From the NCBI RefSeq assembly GCF_003383095.1, contig NZ_PSYW01000002.1:682001-746000 (forward strand): a stretch of 64,000 bases of DNA. The letters run 5' to 3'. The notes under the pieces are model-generated. The model was given only the letters and a program-made list of their open reading frames with translations, was not told the DNA's origin and made no database searches. Shown here one piece after another: positions 43,102 to 51,784 of the stretch (position 1 is the stretch's first letter; each line of letters begins with the position of its first letter). The translations under genes were made by a program, and so were the position numbers. This DNA is from Haloferax sp. Atlit-12N (GTDB lineage: Archaea > Halobacteriota > Halobacteria > Halobacteriales > Haloferacaceae).

Positions 43102-44439
43102 TTACTCGTTCGCGCCGAGTGCGGCGTGTACTCGCGTTCGAACGTCGGCAGGGCTCGCCGCCGACGCGTCGCGCCGCGCCATCCGTCCGGTGACGAGGTC
43201 GAGGAGGTCGAGCGCGGTCAGCACCTCGCGGACGTCGGCGCGGTCGAGTCCAAGGCGGCGCTCGACTTCGTACAGCGTCTTCGCGCCCGAGACGGCCGCA
43301 CACACGTCTTCAGTCGAGCAGTCGAGCGAGGAGACCGACGCGGGAAGCGGCGGAAGGGTGGCCGGGCTGGGCGCGTCCTCGGTCGCCTCGCTCGTCTCGT
43401 CTGTGTCGACCGCGACTGGCTCGGCGTCCGAGGCCGAGTCCGTCTCAGCGTCAGACTGCGACGCCGACTTCGGTTCGGACGCCGATGCCGACTCGGCGCT
43501 CACGTCGGATTCGGCGTCGACTTGCGTGTCGCGTTCCGCCGCGTTGGCGGTGTCGTCGCCTCCCGACTCGGGAGACAGTTCCGTCTCGCTCGGGCTGTCC
43601 CCATTGGAGTTGCTCGGGTCGGGTTGCCGTGGTTCGTCGCCCGACTCGGTCGACTCGCTCGAAGACGCCGATTCGGTCGGCGCGCCGTACGACTCCGGTT
43701 CGTGAATCCCGTGTTGAATCATCTGGTTGCGGACGGTCTGGGGAGTCACGTCGACGCCGAGCGCGTCGGTCATCTCTTTGAACGTCTCACAAGCCTCGTA
43801 CGCCTCGCGAAGTCGAACGGGGTCGCGGTGTGCCGGCACCGAGTCGGTGTCTGTCTTGGCGTCCGCGTCTGGCTCCGTGTTCGTGCTGGTGTCCGGTGTC
43901 GTGACCGTATCCATGTCCGGACTCTCCTCCGTATCCGCCTCAACGGGGCTGTCCGCCACTACCGGTGCGGGCTGGTCCTCCCCCGTCGTTCCGTCTCTCG
44001 TCGTCGGGGCCGCAGACGCTATCGTCGGCGACGACGCACCGGACGTGATGGAGGCGCTGCCTCCCGAGCCACGCGCCCCGGAGCCGTCGGCTCGGGCAAT
44101 CGGTGCGTCCGCCGGCTCGGAGTCGCTGTCGGTGGCGGCGTGCTCAGTCGACAGTGACTCTTCCCCGGCGCCCGCGGCCGCCGGAGGTGCGAGCACCACA
44201 TCGAGTTCGAGCCGAAGTCGGCCGTCGGTCATCGACGCCACTGGTGACGACACGGAGAGTCGGTCCGGGTCGACCGCGCACTCCGACGCGACATCGTACT
44301 CGACGGTGACCGAGGCCGCTGTGCCCTCTTCACTTGGCTCGTCCTCGCTGGTCAGTTCCAGCCCGTGAATCTCTCCTGTCGTCTCCGAAAACTGTTCGAG
44401 AACCGCCGTGAGTTCTCGGACGCTTCTAACCACTTCCAT
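43102..44439 (-). CDS. Regulator-like protein: two winged/HTH segments joined by long acidic linkers
   Basis: 445 residues. Residues 1-85 form a small alpha/beta domain (VRSVRELTAVLEQF, RLRLELDVVLAPP). About 85-200 is Ser/Asp/Thr low-complexity sequence. Residues about 205-250 read like an HTH (LREAYEACETFKEMTDALGVDVTPQTVRNQMIQHGI). About 250-365 is a second acidic disordered linker. Residues about 370-445 hold another HTH-like segment (YEVERRLGLDRADVREVLTALDLLDLV). The basic recognition-helix pattern and disordered acidic linkers suggest a DNA-binding regulator. I cannot name a family. TATA-like AATTATAT (44467-44474) is 31 bases above the ATG. Confidence 0.75.
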   Translation of the reverse strand: MEVVRSVRELTAVLEQFSETTGEIHGLELTSEDEPSEEGTAASVTVEYDVASECAVDPDRLSVSSPVASMTDGRLRLELDVVLAPPAAAGAGEESLSTEHAATDSDSEPADAPIARADGSGARGSGGSASITSGASSPTIASAAPTTRDGTTGEDQPAPVVADSPVEADTEESPDMDTVTTPDTSTNTEPDADAKTDTDSVPAHRDPVRLREAYEACETFKEMTDALGVDVTPQTVRNQMIQHGIHEPESYGAPTESASSSESTESGDEPRQPDPSNSNGDSPSETELSPESGGDDTANAAERDTQVDAESDVSAESASASEPKSASQSDAETDSASDAEPVAVDTDETSEATEDAPSPATLPPLPASVSSLDCSTEDVCAAVSGAKTLYEVERRLGLDRADVREVLTALDLLDLVTGRMARRDASAASPADVRTRVHAALGANE

Positions 44440-44466
44440 ATGAGGATGTCAACTCCGTCACATCGC

Positions 44467-44474
44467 ATATAATT
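44467..44474 (-). promoter_or_regulatory. TATA-like box for the HTH-linker-HTH gene
   Basis: Minus-strand AATTATAT, about 31 bases above the ATG at 44439. Confidence 0.6.
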
Positions 44475-44600
44475 TATTGCCGCCGACATCATCTAGTAAT
44501 ATATATTCTATACAGACTTCGATTCTCTTGGCTCCCGGTGGTGAGCGGCCTGAAGCGGTCTGTAGCGCACGGTCGTCGCGCTCGACTGTCGCCCTAGCTG

Positions 44601-44608
44601 TTTTTATG
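44601..44608 (+). promoter_or_regulatory. TATA-like box for the REC-PAS-LOV gene
   Basis: TTTTTATG is centred 29 bases above the ATG at 44633. The upstream in-frame ATG at 44606 falls inside this box, so 44633 is the preferred start. Confidence 0.5.
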
Positions 44609-44632
44609 ACTCTGAGGCCACAGTACGTCCGT

Positions 44633-45808
44633 ATGGACGTGTCCCTGCTCCACGATATCGCGCCGTTCAGCACGGAGCAACGTGCGATGCGAATCCTGTT
44701 GGTGGACGACGACAAGCCGATGGTGGAGCTGTCCGCGACGTTCCTCGAACGCGAACTCGCCGACGCCGAGACGGCGACGTACACCGACCCGGAGCCGGCG
44801 CTCGACGAGCTCACTGACGGCGGGTACGACTGCGTCGTGAGCGACTACGACATGCCGGGAATGGACGGACTCGAACTGCTCACGGCGGCGCGCGAGCAGG
44901 GCATCGAGATTCCCTTCGTCCTCTTCACCGGCAAGGGAAGCGAGGAGATCGCCAGCCGCGCCATCTCCGCCGGCGTCGACGAGTATCTCCAGAAGGGCGG
45001 CCCCGAGGAGTACCCCGTGTTGGCGAACAAAGTCTCGAACCTCGTCGAGAAGTACTGGGCCGAGACGCACATGCGACGCGGCTTTCTCGCCATCGAGTCC
45101 GCCGAGGAAGGCATCGGTATCATCGACGGCGACGGCGTCTACCAGTACATGAACGAGGCGTACGCCGCGCTCTACGACCGCGACCGGACCGAACTCATCG
45201 GGGAGCATTGGGACATCCTCTACCCGGACGACGAGGCCCGGCGCTTCCACGAGGAAATCCTCCCGCAACTCGAAGCCGAGGGGTCGTGGCGCGGCTTTTC
45301 GACCGGCGTCACCAAAGACGGCGAAGCGGTTCCCGAGCGCCTCGTGTTGACCCAGATGGACGACGGCGGACACGTCTGTATCGTCCAGGAACTCACCGAG
45401 GTCGACGCGTTGCGCGCGGAGGTCGAACTGAAAAACCGGGTGCTCGACGCCCTCGACGTCGGCATCGTCGTCACCGACCCCTCGCAGGACGACAATCCGA
45501 TCGTCTACTGTAACGAGGCGTTCGAGGCGCTCACGGGCTACGACGCCGAGTCGGTGACGGGTCGCAACTGTCGGTTCCTCCAAGGTCTCGAGACGGACCC
45601 CGAGACGGTCGCCGAGATTCGGGCCGCGCTCGACGCCGGCGAGTCGATTTCGACCGAGATTCGCAACTACGACGTCGACGGCGAGCCCTTCTGGAACCGT
45701 CTCGACATCCATCCGGTTCGGGACGACGACGGCGCGCTCGAATGCTTCGTCGGCTTCCAACGCGTGGGCGACCGCGACGGCGACGCAGACAACGCGGACT
45801 CGCCCTGA
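44633..45808 (+). CDS. REC-PAS-LOV protein (response regulator with blue-light-type sensor, no kinase)
   Basis: 391 residues. Receiver about 19-135: acidic pair in LLVDDD, phospho-acceptor Asp71 (VVSDYDMPGMDG), Thr in LFTGKG, Lys in EYLQKGG. PAS about 150-265. The LOV-type PAS at about 280-385 contains TGRNCRFLQ with Cys313, the flavin-adduct cysteine of phototropin-type LOV domains. It also has the flavin-contact Asn pair (IRNYDVDGEPFWN) and the Gln in VGFQ. The protein ends there, with no histidine kinase or DNA-binding domain. The domain order and key residue numbers (Asp71, Cys313) coincide exactly with the kinase at 53696-55861, so it looks like that kinase's truncated paralogue. It may be a competing or adaptor photoreceptor. 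Confidence 0.87.
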   Translation: MDVSLLHDIAPFSTEQRAMRILLVDDDKPMVELSATFLERELADAETATYTDPEPALDELTDGGYDCVVSDYDMPGMDGLELLTAAREQGIEIPFVLFTGKGSEEIASRAISAGVDEYLQKGGPEEYPVLANKVSNLVEKYWAETHMRRGFLAIESAEEGIGIIDGDGVYQYMNEAYAALYDRDRTELIGEHWDILYPDDEARRFHEEILPQLEAEGSWRGFSTGVTKDGEAVPERLVLTQMDDGGHVCIVQELTEVDALRAEVELKNRVLDALDVGIVVTDPSQDDNPIVYCNEAFEALTGYDAESVTGRNCRFLQGLETDPETVAEIRAALDAGESISTEIRNYDVDGEPFWNRLDIHPVRDDDGALECFVGFQRVGDRDGDADNADSP

Positions 45809-45906
45809 CGCGAACGTCGCCGCAGTCGCCGACGACTATACTGGAAACGGTGGGGTGTCGTACCCGCGAGGAAGAATTACAACCGCGGGACGCGTCGTCT
45901 GTATTC

Positions 45907-46083
45907 ATGTCCCGACGGACCCGCCTCCAGCAGTTTCTCGTCCTCGCCGCGTTCCTCTTTGCAGTATACTGGATCGTCGATGGCTCACCGCTCATCGCGG
46001 CCGGGTGGGTTATCGTCGGGCTGCTCAATCTGTACACGCTCAGACGCGAGGACGCGGCCGACGACGACGCAATCGACGTGTGA
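45907..46083 (+). CDS. Small two-helix membrane protein (58 aa)
   Basis: From the ATG at 45907 the sequence is MSRRTRLQQ, a hydrophobic segment (about 10-23), a short loop, a second hydrophobic segment (about 27-43) and an acidic tail. A TATA-like AATTACAA (45875-45882) lies 28 bases above. The frame is open further upstream but that part is arginine-rich noise. Function unknown. Confidence 0.65.
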   Translation: MSRRTRLQQFLVLAAFLFAVYWIVDGSPLIAAGWVIVGLLNLYTLRREDAADDDAIDV

Positions 46084-46116
46084 CCGCAGAAAAGCGAGGG
46101 CCGTGTGTCGGTGTCG

Positions 46117-46509
46117 TTATTCGTTCGACGCGCGCTTGAAGAACGCGACCGCCGCGCCGAACAGCGTCAGGTTCTGCAGGAACGAGGTGAGTTCCTCGTC
46201 GCGGGCGTCGTCGTCGACGGCCCAGAAGTCGTGCATCGTCGGCGTGACGCCGGCGAAGAACGCCGCGACGCTCGCGGCGGCGAGTTTGGGGAGTTTCCAG
46301 AGGCCGATACCGATACTCCCGCCGAGGAGTAGGCCGCTCGCCGCGGGGACGAGTCGGTCCGCCTCGGGGACGCCCTTCGCCTCGGCGTAGGCGATGCGGC
46401 CGTCGAGGTCGGTCAGGTTACGAATCGCGAGGACGGCGAGACCGCTCGCGAAGAGGGCGCGGGCGAGCCGCGATGGCGTGCTGCGTTCGGATTCGTCGGG
46501 GGCTGTCAT
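46117..46509 (-). CDS. DoxX family membrane protein
   Basis: 130 residues with four hydrophobic segments and the DoxX-like pattern ARALFASGLAVLAIRNLTDLDGRIAYAEAKGVP near the N-terminus, followed by LTSFLQNLTLFGAAVAFF at the end. The ATG at 46509 is preferred over the GTG at 46512; a TATA-like CTTATAATTA (46531-46540) is 27 bases above. DoxX proteins are four-helix membrane proteins linked to quinone or thiol redox metabolism, but the role of this one is not evident. Confidence 0.85.
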   Translation of the reverse strand: MTAPDESERSTPSRLARALFASGLAVLAIRNLTDLDGRIAYAEAKGVPEADRLVPAASGLLLGGSIGIGLWKLPKLAAASVAAFFAGVTPTMHDFWAVDDDARDEELTSFLQNLTLFGAAVAFFKRASNE

Positions 46510-46530
46510 CACCTTTCGAAAACGGAGTTC

Positions 46531-46540
46531 TAATTATAAG
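46531..46540 (-). promoter_or_regulatory. TATA-like box for the DoxX gene
   Basis: Minus-strand CTTATAATTA, 27 bases above the ATG at 46509. Confidence 0.55.
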
Positions 46541-46569
46541 GGCTCCGATTACGAATCTGCCAGTAGGCT

Positions 46570-47553
46570 TTAGTACGCGAAACGGACCGTTCCCGAGTTG
46601 ACGTTCCCTTGAATCTGATTCGCCTGTTTCAGGTATATCTGCCCGCTCACGCCCACGTTTCCGCTCACTCGCGACCCGGAAAGCAGATAGAGGTTCTGTC
46701 CGCCGTTGACGTTACCGTTCAACCTCGCGCCGGAGCGGAGGACGATGTCCTCCGAGACGCCGACCGACTCCGTGACGGTCGCCCCGCTCAAGAGGAAGAG
46801 ACTGCGCGCGTTGTTGATGTTGCTCCTGTGGGTGACGCCGCTTTCGATGACGACGACCGCGCCGTTGGCGTCGATAGGCGTGTCCGAGTCCGCCGCGACG
46901 TGAATCGCGTTACTCGGCGGCGACGGCGGGGTCGAGCCGTCGGAGCCATCGGAACCGCCAGCGTCACCGGAGCCGTCGCCCGAACCCCCGGACTCACCGG
47001 CACCGTCACCAGAGGGCGCTTCGTTCGTCGCGACGATTGTGAGTTGTCCGGTCGGCGAGCCGTTCCCGCCCGCGGTGGTGTCAATCGTGGCGTGGAGCGC
47101 GGTCGACTCGCCGCTCGAAAGGGACTGGACGCTCGGCGAGGCGGCACTCCCGACCGCGAACGTGACGGTCCCGGCTTCGAGCGCGATGGTCGCGCTCGGG
47201 GCGGCGGTGGGGTCGGCGCTCGGCGCGTCCGTCGAGACGCCGACGTACGTCGTGGACCCGTCGGCCGCGTTGTTGGCGATGGTCACGATGTCGGTGACGG
47301 TGGTGACCGCGTGCTGGTTGAAACCCGCCTCACCGGGGCCGCCGAGGTCGATAGTGAGCGTCCCCGTCGCGGAGTCGTCGGTCACGTAGACGCCGTCGCC
47401 GGTGAGCGTGAGAAACGCGCTCGCGTCGCCGGCCGTGTCCACGCTGACCGCCCGCTGTGCGCTCACAGTCGCAAATGCACCGCTCCCCACGAGTGCGCCC
47501 CCGGCAGTCAGCATCGACCCGAACCCGAGCAGCACCGAACGTCGCGAAGTCAT
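46570..47553 (-). CDS. Tat-exported DUF1102-type protein with repetitive beta C-terminus
   Basis: 327 residues. The start MTSRRSVLLGFGSMLTAGGALVGSGAF is a Tat-type signal and the first domain (about 30-175) is of DUF1102 type (VSVDTAGDASAFLTLTGDG). A Gly/Ser/Asp linker follows. The last 85 residues repeat short units built on S-G-A/S and N-V (LFLLSGATVTESVGVSEDIVLRSGARL; LYLLSGSRVSGNVGVSGQIYL), a bactofilin- or beta-helix-like stack. TATA-like ACTTTAGC is about 28 bases above the ATG. A surface structural role is plausible; enzyme activity is not indicated. Confidence 0.75.
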   Translation of the reverse strand: MTSRRSVLLGFGSMLTAGGALVGSGAFATVSAQRAVSVDTAGDASAFLTLTGDGVYVTDDSATGTLTIDLGGPGEAGFNQHAVTTVTDIVTIANNAADGSTTYVGVSTDAPSADPTAAPSATIALEAGTVTFAVGSAASPSVQSLSSGESTALHATIDTTAGGNGSPTGQLTIVATNEAPSGDGAGESGGSGDGSGDAGGSDGSDGSTPPSPPSNAIHVAADSDTPIDANGAVVVIESGVTHRSNINNARSLFLLSGATVTESVGVSEDIVLRSGARLNGNVNGGQNLYLLSGSRVSGNVGVSGQIYLKQANQIQGNVNSGTVRFAY

Positions 47554-47832
47554 GTCAACCCTACCCGGTATCGGGCTAAAGTATTAGCCTGCTATCTCCC
47601 CGGAAAGGAGAGCTTGAACACGCCCGAAACCGCCATAATCACTCGTTTCACGCGCTGATGGGCCGGTATTCTGGCGTGCGCAGCTACGGACTGTCTGGGC
47701 TGAAAATGAGACACGCGTCTCCCGCACAGTCGCACCACGCAAGGGGGCGAGGTGGGCCCGCGGTCAGCCCTCGTGTCGGGCGGTTCACCGTGGAAAACGC
47801 TTACCACAATTCCGAGGATTGGTTTACGCATC

Positions 47833-50800
47833 ATGTCCTCCCTCGCCGACGCATCGAACGAACCGATTCGGGTTCTCTACGTCAACGCCGACGTCGAGTT
47901 CACGGAGCTGGTCGAGACGAAGCTTCGGGCGACGGGGTTCGGGTTCGACTGCCGCACCGCGACGCGGGCCGAGGACGCGCTCGACGCACTCTCGACCGAA
48001 CGGGTCGACTGCGTCGTGACCGCCTACTCACTCGCCGAGTCCGACGGCCTCCAACTAACGCGGGCGATTCGAGAACGCGACGCCGACCTGCCGGTGATTC
48101 TGTTCACCGGGCAGGGCAACGGCAGCCTCGACGACGAAGCCACGCACGCCGGCGTCTCGGACTACATCCCGCTTCGTGCGGACCGGGACGACTTCGCGCT
48201 GCTCGCACGCCGGATTCGGACGCTCTCGAACGCCGAACAGGCGAGACGCGACGCCGAACGGGCGCGGACACAACTCGACCGCGTGCTCGAACGGACGACC
48301 GACGGCGTCATCACCGTCGACGACGAGTGGCGCATCGAGTACACGAACCGGCAGTTCGCCGAGCGCTTCGGCCGCAACCCGGACGAACTCGCCGGCGACG
48401 GGTTCTGGGAAGCGTTCCCGTCGCTCCGTGGGACCGAACTCGAAGCCACGCTCCGAACGGCGATGCGACGCGGCGAAACCACCTCGGTCGACCGGGCTCG
48501 TACCACGCCGTTCGGCCACGGCGTCGACCTGCGCGTGTTCCCCGACGACGACGGCCTCACGATGTTCTCGCAGGCGACCGCTACCGACCGTGGCCGCACC
48601 CGGGAACAGCGCCTCGACGCCGAGCGAAGCGAGACGATTCTCGAACAGATTCACGACGTGGTTTTCATTCTCGACGCCGACGGGACCGTCCAGTTCGCCA
48701 ACGCGGCGGCGGCCAGGCTCTTCGGCGCGACGGGGGCGTCGTCACTCGTTGGGTTGTCGCTCCGGGAAGTCGTCGGCCGGCACGTGTCGGACGATGACGC
48801 GAGCGAGTTCGTGCGAGCGGTCGCAGACACGCTCGACGCCGCCGAAAGCGACGGGGGGACGACGGGGCTGTACGACGCCGACTTACAGGTCGACTTCACC
48901 GACGGGAGCGGCACGCGGACGTTCGACGTTCGACTGACGCCGTTTCGCCGGGCGGGCGAGTCTAACGCGCTCGTCGTCGCCCGAGACGTGACCGAACGGA
49001 GCGACGCCCAGCGGCAGTTAGAGCGCGAGCGCGACGCGCTGCGCGAACTCCAGTCGGTGATGGCCGCCGAGACGCCGTCGCCCGACGAGCGCCTGTCGAG
49101 CCTGATTGCGGTCGGCTGTCGCACGCTCGGGCTCGATATCGGCATCGTCTCGCACATCGACGGCGACGACTACACCGTTCGGGCGGTCCACCCGTCCGAC
49201 GCCGGCATCGACGTCGGCGACCGCTTCGACCTCGCGTCGACGTACTGCGAGGAGGTGGTCAGCCAACACGAGGTGTGCGCGTTCACAGACGCGGCAGCCG
49301 CGGGAAAAGCGGACCACCCCACCTATCGAGAATTCGCGCTCGAATCGTACATCGGAGTCCCGCTCGTCGTCGACGGCGAGCGCTACGGGACGCTCAACTT
49401 CTCGAGTCCGTCGCCGCGGGCGACGCCGTTCGGAACGCTCGAACACACGTTCGTCGAACTTCTGTCAGAGCTCGTGAGCGCCGTGCTCTCGCGGAGCCGC
49501 GACCGGGCCGAACTCGAACGCCAGCAGTTCCTGTTCGACCGCGTCCAGGACATCGCGAACATCGGCATCTGGGAGTACGTCCCGGCAACCGGCGCGCTCG
49601 AGTGGTCGGCCGGCATCAAGCGGCTTCACGGCGTCGACCCGGACTACGAGCCGGAACTCGACGACGCCATCGACTTCTACCATCCAGACGACAGAGACCG
49701 GATTTCGGCGGCCGTCGCAGCGGCGGTCGAAGACGGTGAGCCGTTCGACCTCGACCTCCGACTCGTCCGGGCGGACGGCGAGATTCGCAACGTTCGCGCG
49801 TGGGGGCATCCAGTCGACAGCGACCCCCACGACGGCCGAGTCGTCCGTGGCGTCTTCCAGGACGTCACCGAACACACCCAGCAGGCGCGTGTCCACCAGA
49901 CGCTCGCCGAGGAGTACGAAGCCCTCCTCGACACGTCCGGCGACGCGATTTTCCTCATCGACGTCGACACGTCCGGTGACGACCCGAGCTTCGAATACGC
50001 TCGCCTCAGCACCGGCTACGAGAACACGACAGGACTCAAGACCGACGACGTGCGGGGAAAGACGCCACGAGAGGCCTTCGGCGAGGAACGTGGGGCAGAG
50101 TTGGAAGCCAACTACCGCCGCTGTGTCGAACAATGTGCCCCGATTTCGTACCGCGAAGAGCTCCCGCTCGGAGTCGACGCCCGCTTCTGGCAGACGGGAC
50201 TCGCACCAGTGATCGTCGATGGCGAGCTCATTAGAATCGTCGGCATCGCCCGCAACGTCACCCCGCAGGTCGAGCGGGAGCGTGCGCTCGAAACGACGAA
50301 CCAGCGGCTCGAATCGCTCATCGAAGCCGCACCGCTCACCATCATGGAAATCGACACTGACGGCGACGTCGTCCTCTGGAACCGGGGCGCAGAAGAAATG
50401 TTCGGCTGGTCCCAAGACGAGGTCATCGGGGAGCCGAACCCCATTATCCCCACCGACCGTGGCGTCGAGTTCGAGGCCCACCGAGAGCGGGCGCTCCAAG
50501 GCGAGCGAATCCGCGGCAAAGAGGTTCGCCGCGAGACGAAAGACGGTGAGCAGTTAGACCACCTCCTGTCGGTTGTCCCGCTTTCGGACGCCGACGGGGA
50601 GATAACGAGTGTCCTCGCGGTGCTCGACGACATCACCGAGCAAAAGCAGTTAGAGCGCGACCTGCGCGCGCTGCAGGAGACCGCCCAAGCGCTGAGCCGG
50701 GGGCAGACGAGCGACGAAATCGGCGACATCGTCGTCGACGCGGCGAGCAACATCCTCGGCTTCGAAATCGCCGGCGTCTGGGAGTACGACGAGCGGGACG

Positions 50801-51750
50801 ACTCGCTCTTGCCGATTACCGAGACCGCGGCCGCGCGCGACCTCTTCGGGCCGATTCCACGGTTAACTGCCGGCGAGAGCTTGGCGTGGCAGACGTTCGA
50901 GTCGGGCGAACCGCAGGTGTACGACGACGTGCCCACCCAGTCGGGGCTGTACAACCCCGAGACGAAGATTCAAAGCGAAATTCAGATTCCGTTGGGCGAG
51001 TACGGGCTCATGTTCGCCGCCTCGCCGTCAGCGTCGGCGTTCTCCGACACTGACATCGACCTGTTTCGCATCCTGAGTGCGACCGTCGAAGCCGCGTTCG
51101 CCCGCGCGAGTCGCGAAGCGAAGCTCCAGCGACAGAACGACCGCCTCGATACGTTCGCGAGCGTCGTCGCCCACGACCTCCGGAACCCGCTGACCGTCGC
51201 CATCGGCTTTCGCGAACTCGCACAGGAGACCGGTGACACGAGCTACCTGTCGAAAGTCGAGTCCGCACACGGCCGGATGGAGCGACTCATCGAGGACCTC
51301 CTCACGCTCTCGCGGGGAGCGACGACCATCAAGCAACCGACGCAAATCGACCTCGCGGCGCTCGCGGCCGAGGCGTGGGGCTACGTCGACACCGACGCGG
51401 CGACGCTCACGACGATTGACGACCTCAGCGCCGTCGCCGGCGACCGCGGGCGGCTGACACAACTGTTCGAGAACCTGTTTCGGAACGCGGTGGAACACGG
51501 TGGCCGCGACATCACGGTGACTGTCGGCCCCCTCGACGACGGTGCGGGCTTCTACGTCGAAGACGACGGCACCGGTATCCCCGAGTCGCATCGCGCCGAC
51601 GTGTTCGACCACGGCGTGACATTCAGCGAGACGGGAACCGGCTTCGGACTGTCCATCGTCGCCGACGTCGCGAGCGCACACGGCTGGCAAGTGGACGTGT
51701 CCGATGGCACCGACGGCGGTGCGCGGTTCGAGTTCCGGACAGAGCGGTGA
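47833..51750 (+). CDS. Large multi-PAS/GAF sensor histidine kinase with an inactive receiver
   Basis: 1305 residues: pseudo-receiver about 12-130; PAS about 140-265; PAS about 270-395; GAF about 410-545; PAS about 555-680; PAS about 690-805; PAS about 815-930; GAF about 935-1090; HisKA with His1114 (VVAHDLRNPL); HATPase about 1190-1305 with N box FRNAVEHG and G boxes EDDGTGIP and GTGFGLSIV. In the receiver the phospho-acceptor is Ala64 (VVTAYSL against VVSDYDM in the paralogue), the acidic pair is reduced to NAD, and the Lys site reads PLRAD. So phosphoryl acceptance is lost while Thr of LFTGQG remains. No membrane segment: a soluble sensor. Ends in a stem-loop. Confidence 0.92.
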   Translation: MSSLADASNEPIRVLYVNADVEFTELVETKLRATGFGFDCRTATRAEDALDALSTERVDCVVTAYSLAESDGLQLTRAIRERDADLPVILFTGQGNGSLDDEATHAGVSDYIPLRADRDDFALLARRIRTLSNAEQARRDAERARTQLDRVLERTTDGVITVDDEWRIEYTNRQFAERFGRNPDELAGDGFWEAFPSLRGTELEATLRTAMRRGETTSVDRARTTPFGHGVDLRVFPDDDGLTMFSQATATDRGRTREQRLDAERSETILEQIHDVVFILDADGTVQFANAAAARLFGATGASSLVGLSLREVVGRHVSDDDASEFVRAVADTLDAAESDGGTTGLYDADLQVDFTDGSGTRTFDVRLTPFRRAGESNALVVARDVTERSDAQRQLERERDALRELQSVMAAETPSPDERLSSLIAVGCRTLGLDIGIVSHIDGDDYTVRAVHPSDAGIDVGDRFDLASTYCEEVVSQHEVCAFTDAAAAGKADHPTYREFALESYIGVPLVVDGERYGTLNFSSPSPRATPFGTLEHTFVELLSELVSAVLSRSRDRAELERQQFLFDRVQDIANIGIWEYVPATGALEWSAGIKRLHGVDPDYEPELDDAIDFYHPDDRDRISAAVAAAVEDGEPFDLDLRLVRADGEIRNVRAWGHPVDSDPHDGRVVRGVFQDVTEHTQQARVHQTLAEEYEALLDTSGDAIFLIDVDTSGDDPSFEYARLSTGYENTTGLKTDDVRGKTPREAFGEERGAELEANYRRCVEQCAPISYREELPLGVDARFWQTGLAPVIVDGELIRIVGIARNVTPQVERERALETTNQRLESLIEAAPLTIMEIDTDGDVVLWNRGAEEMFGWSQDEVIGEPNPIIPTDRGVEFEAHRERALQGERIRGKEVRRETKDGEQLDHLLSVVPLSDADGEITSVLAVLDDITEQKQLERDLRALQETAQALSRGQTSDEIGDIVVDAASNILGFEIAGVWEYDERDDSLLPITETAAARDLFGPIPRLTAGESLAWQTFESGEPQVYDDVPTQSGLYNPETKIQSEIQIPLGEYGLMFAASPSASAFSDTDIDLFRILSATVEAAFARASREAKLQRQNDRLDTFASVVAHDLRNPLTVAIGFRELAQETGDTSYLSKVESAHGRMERLIEDLLTLSRGATTIKQPTQIDLAALAAEAWGYVDTDAATLTTIDDLSAVAGDRGRLTQLFENLFRNAVEHGGRDITVTVGPLDDGAGFYVEDDGTGIPESHRADVFDHGVTFSETGTGFGLSIVADVASAHGWQVDVSDGTDGGARFEFRTER

Positions 51751-51751
51751 C

Positions 51752-51769
51752 CTGACCGAGCGCGGTCAG
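51752..51769 (+). terminator. Inverted repeat after the large kinase gene
   Basis: CTGACC at 51752-51757 pairs with GGTCAG at 51764-51769 around a six-base loop, starting two bases after the stop. Either a terminator hairpin or a small regulatory hairpin; no long T-tract follows. Confidence 0.45.
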
Positions 51770-51784
51770 CCGTCGTAAAAGTCA

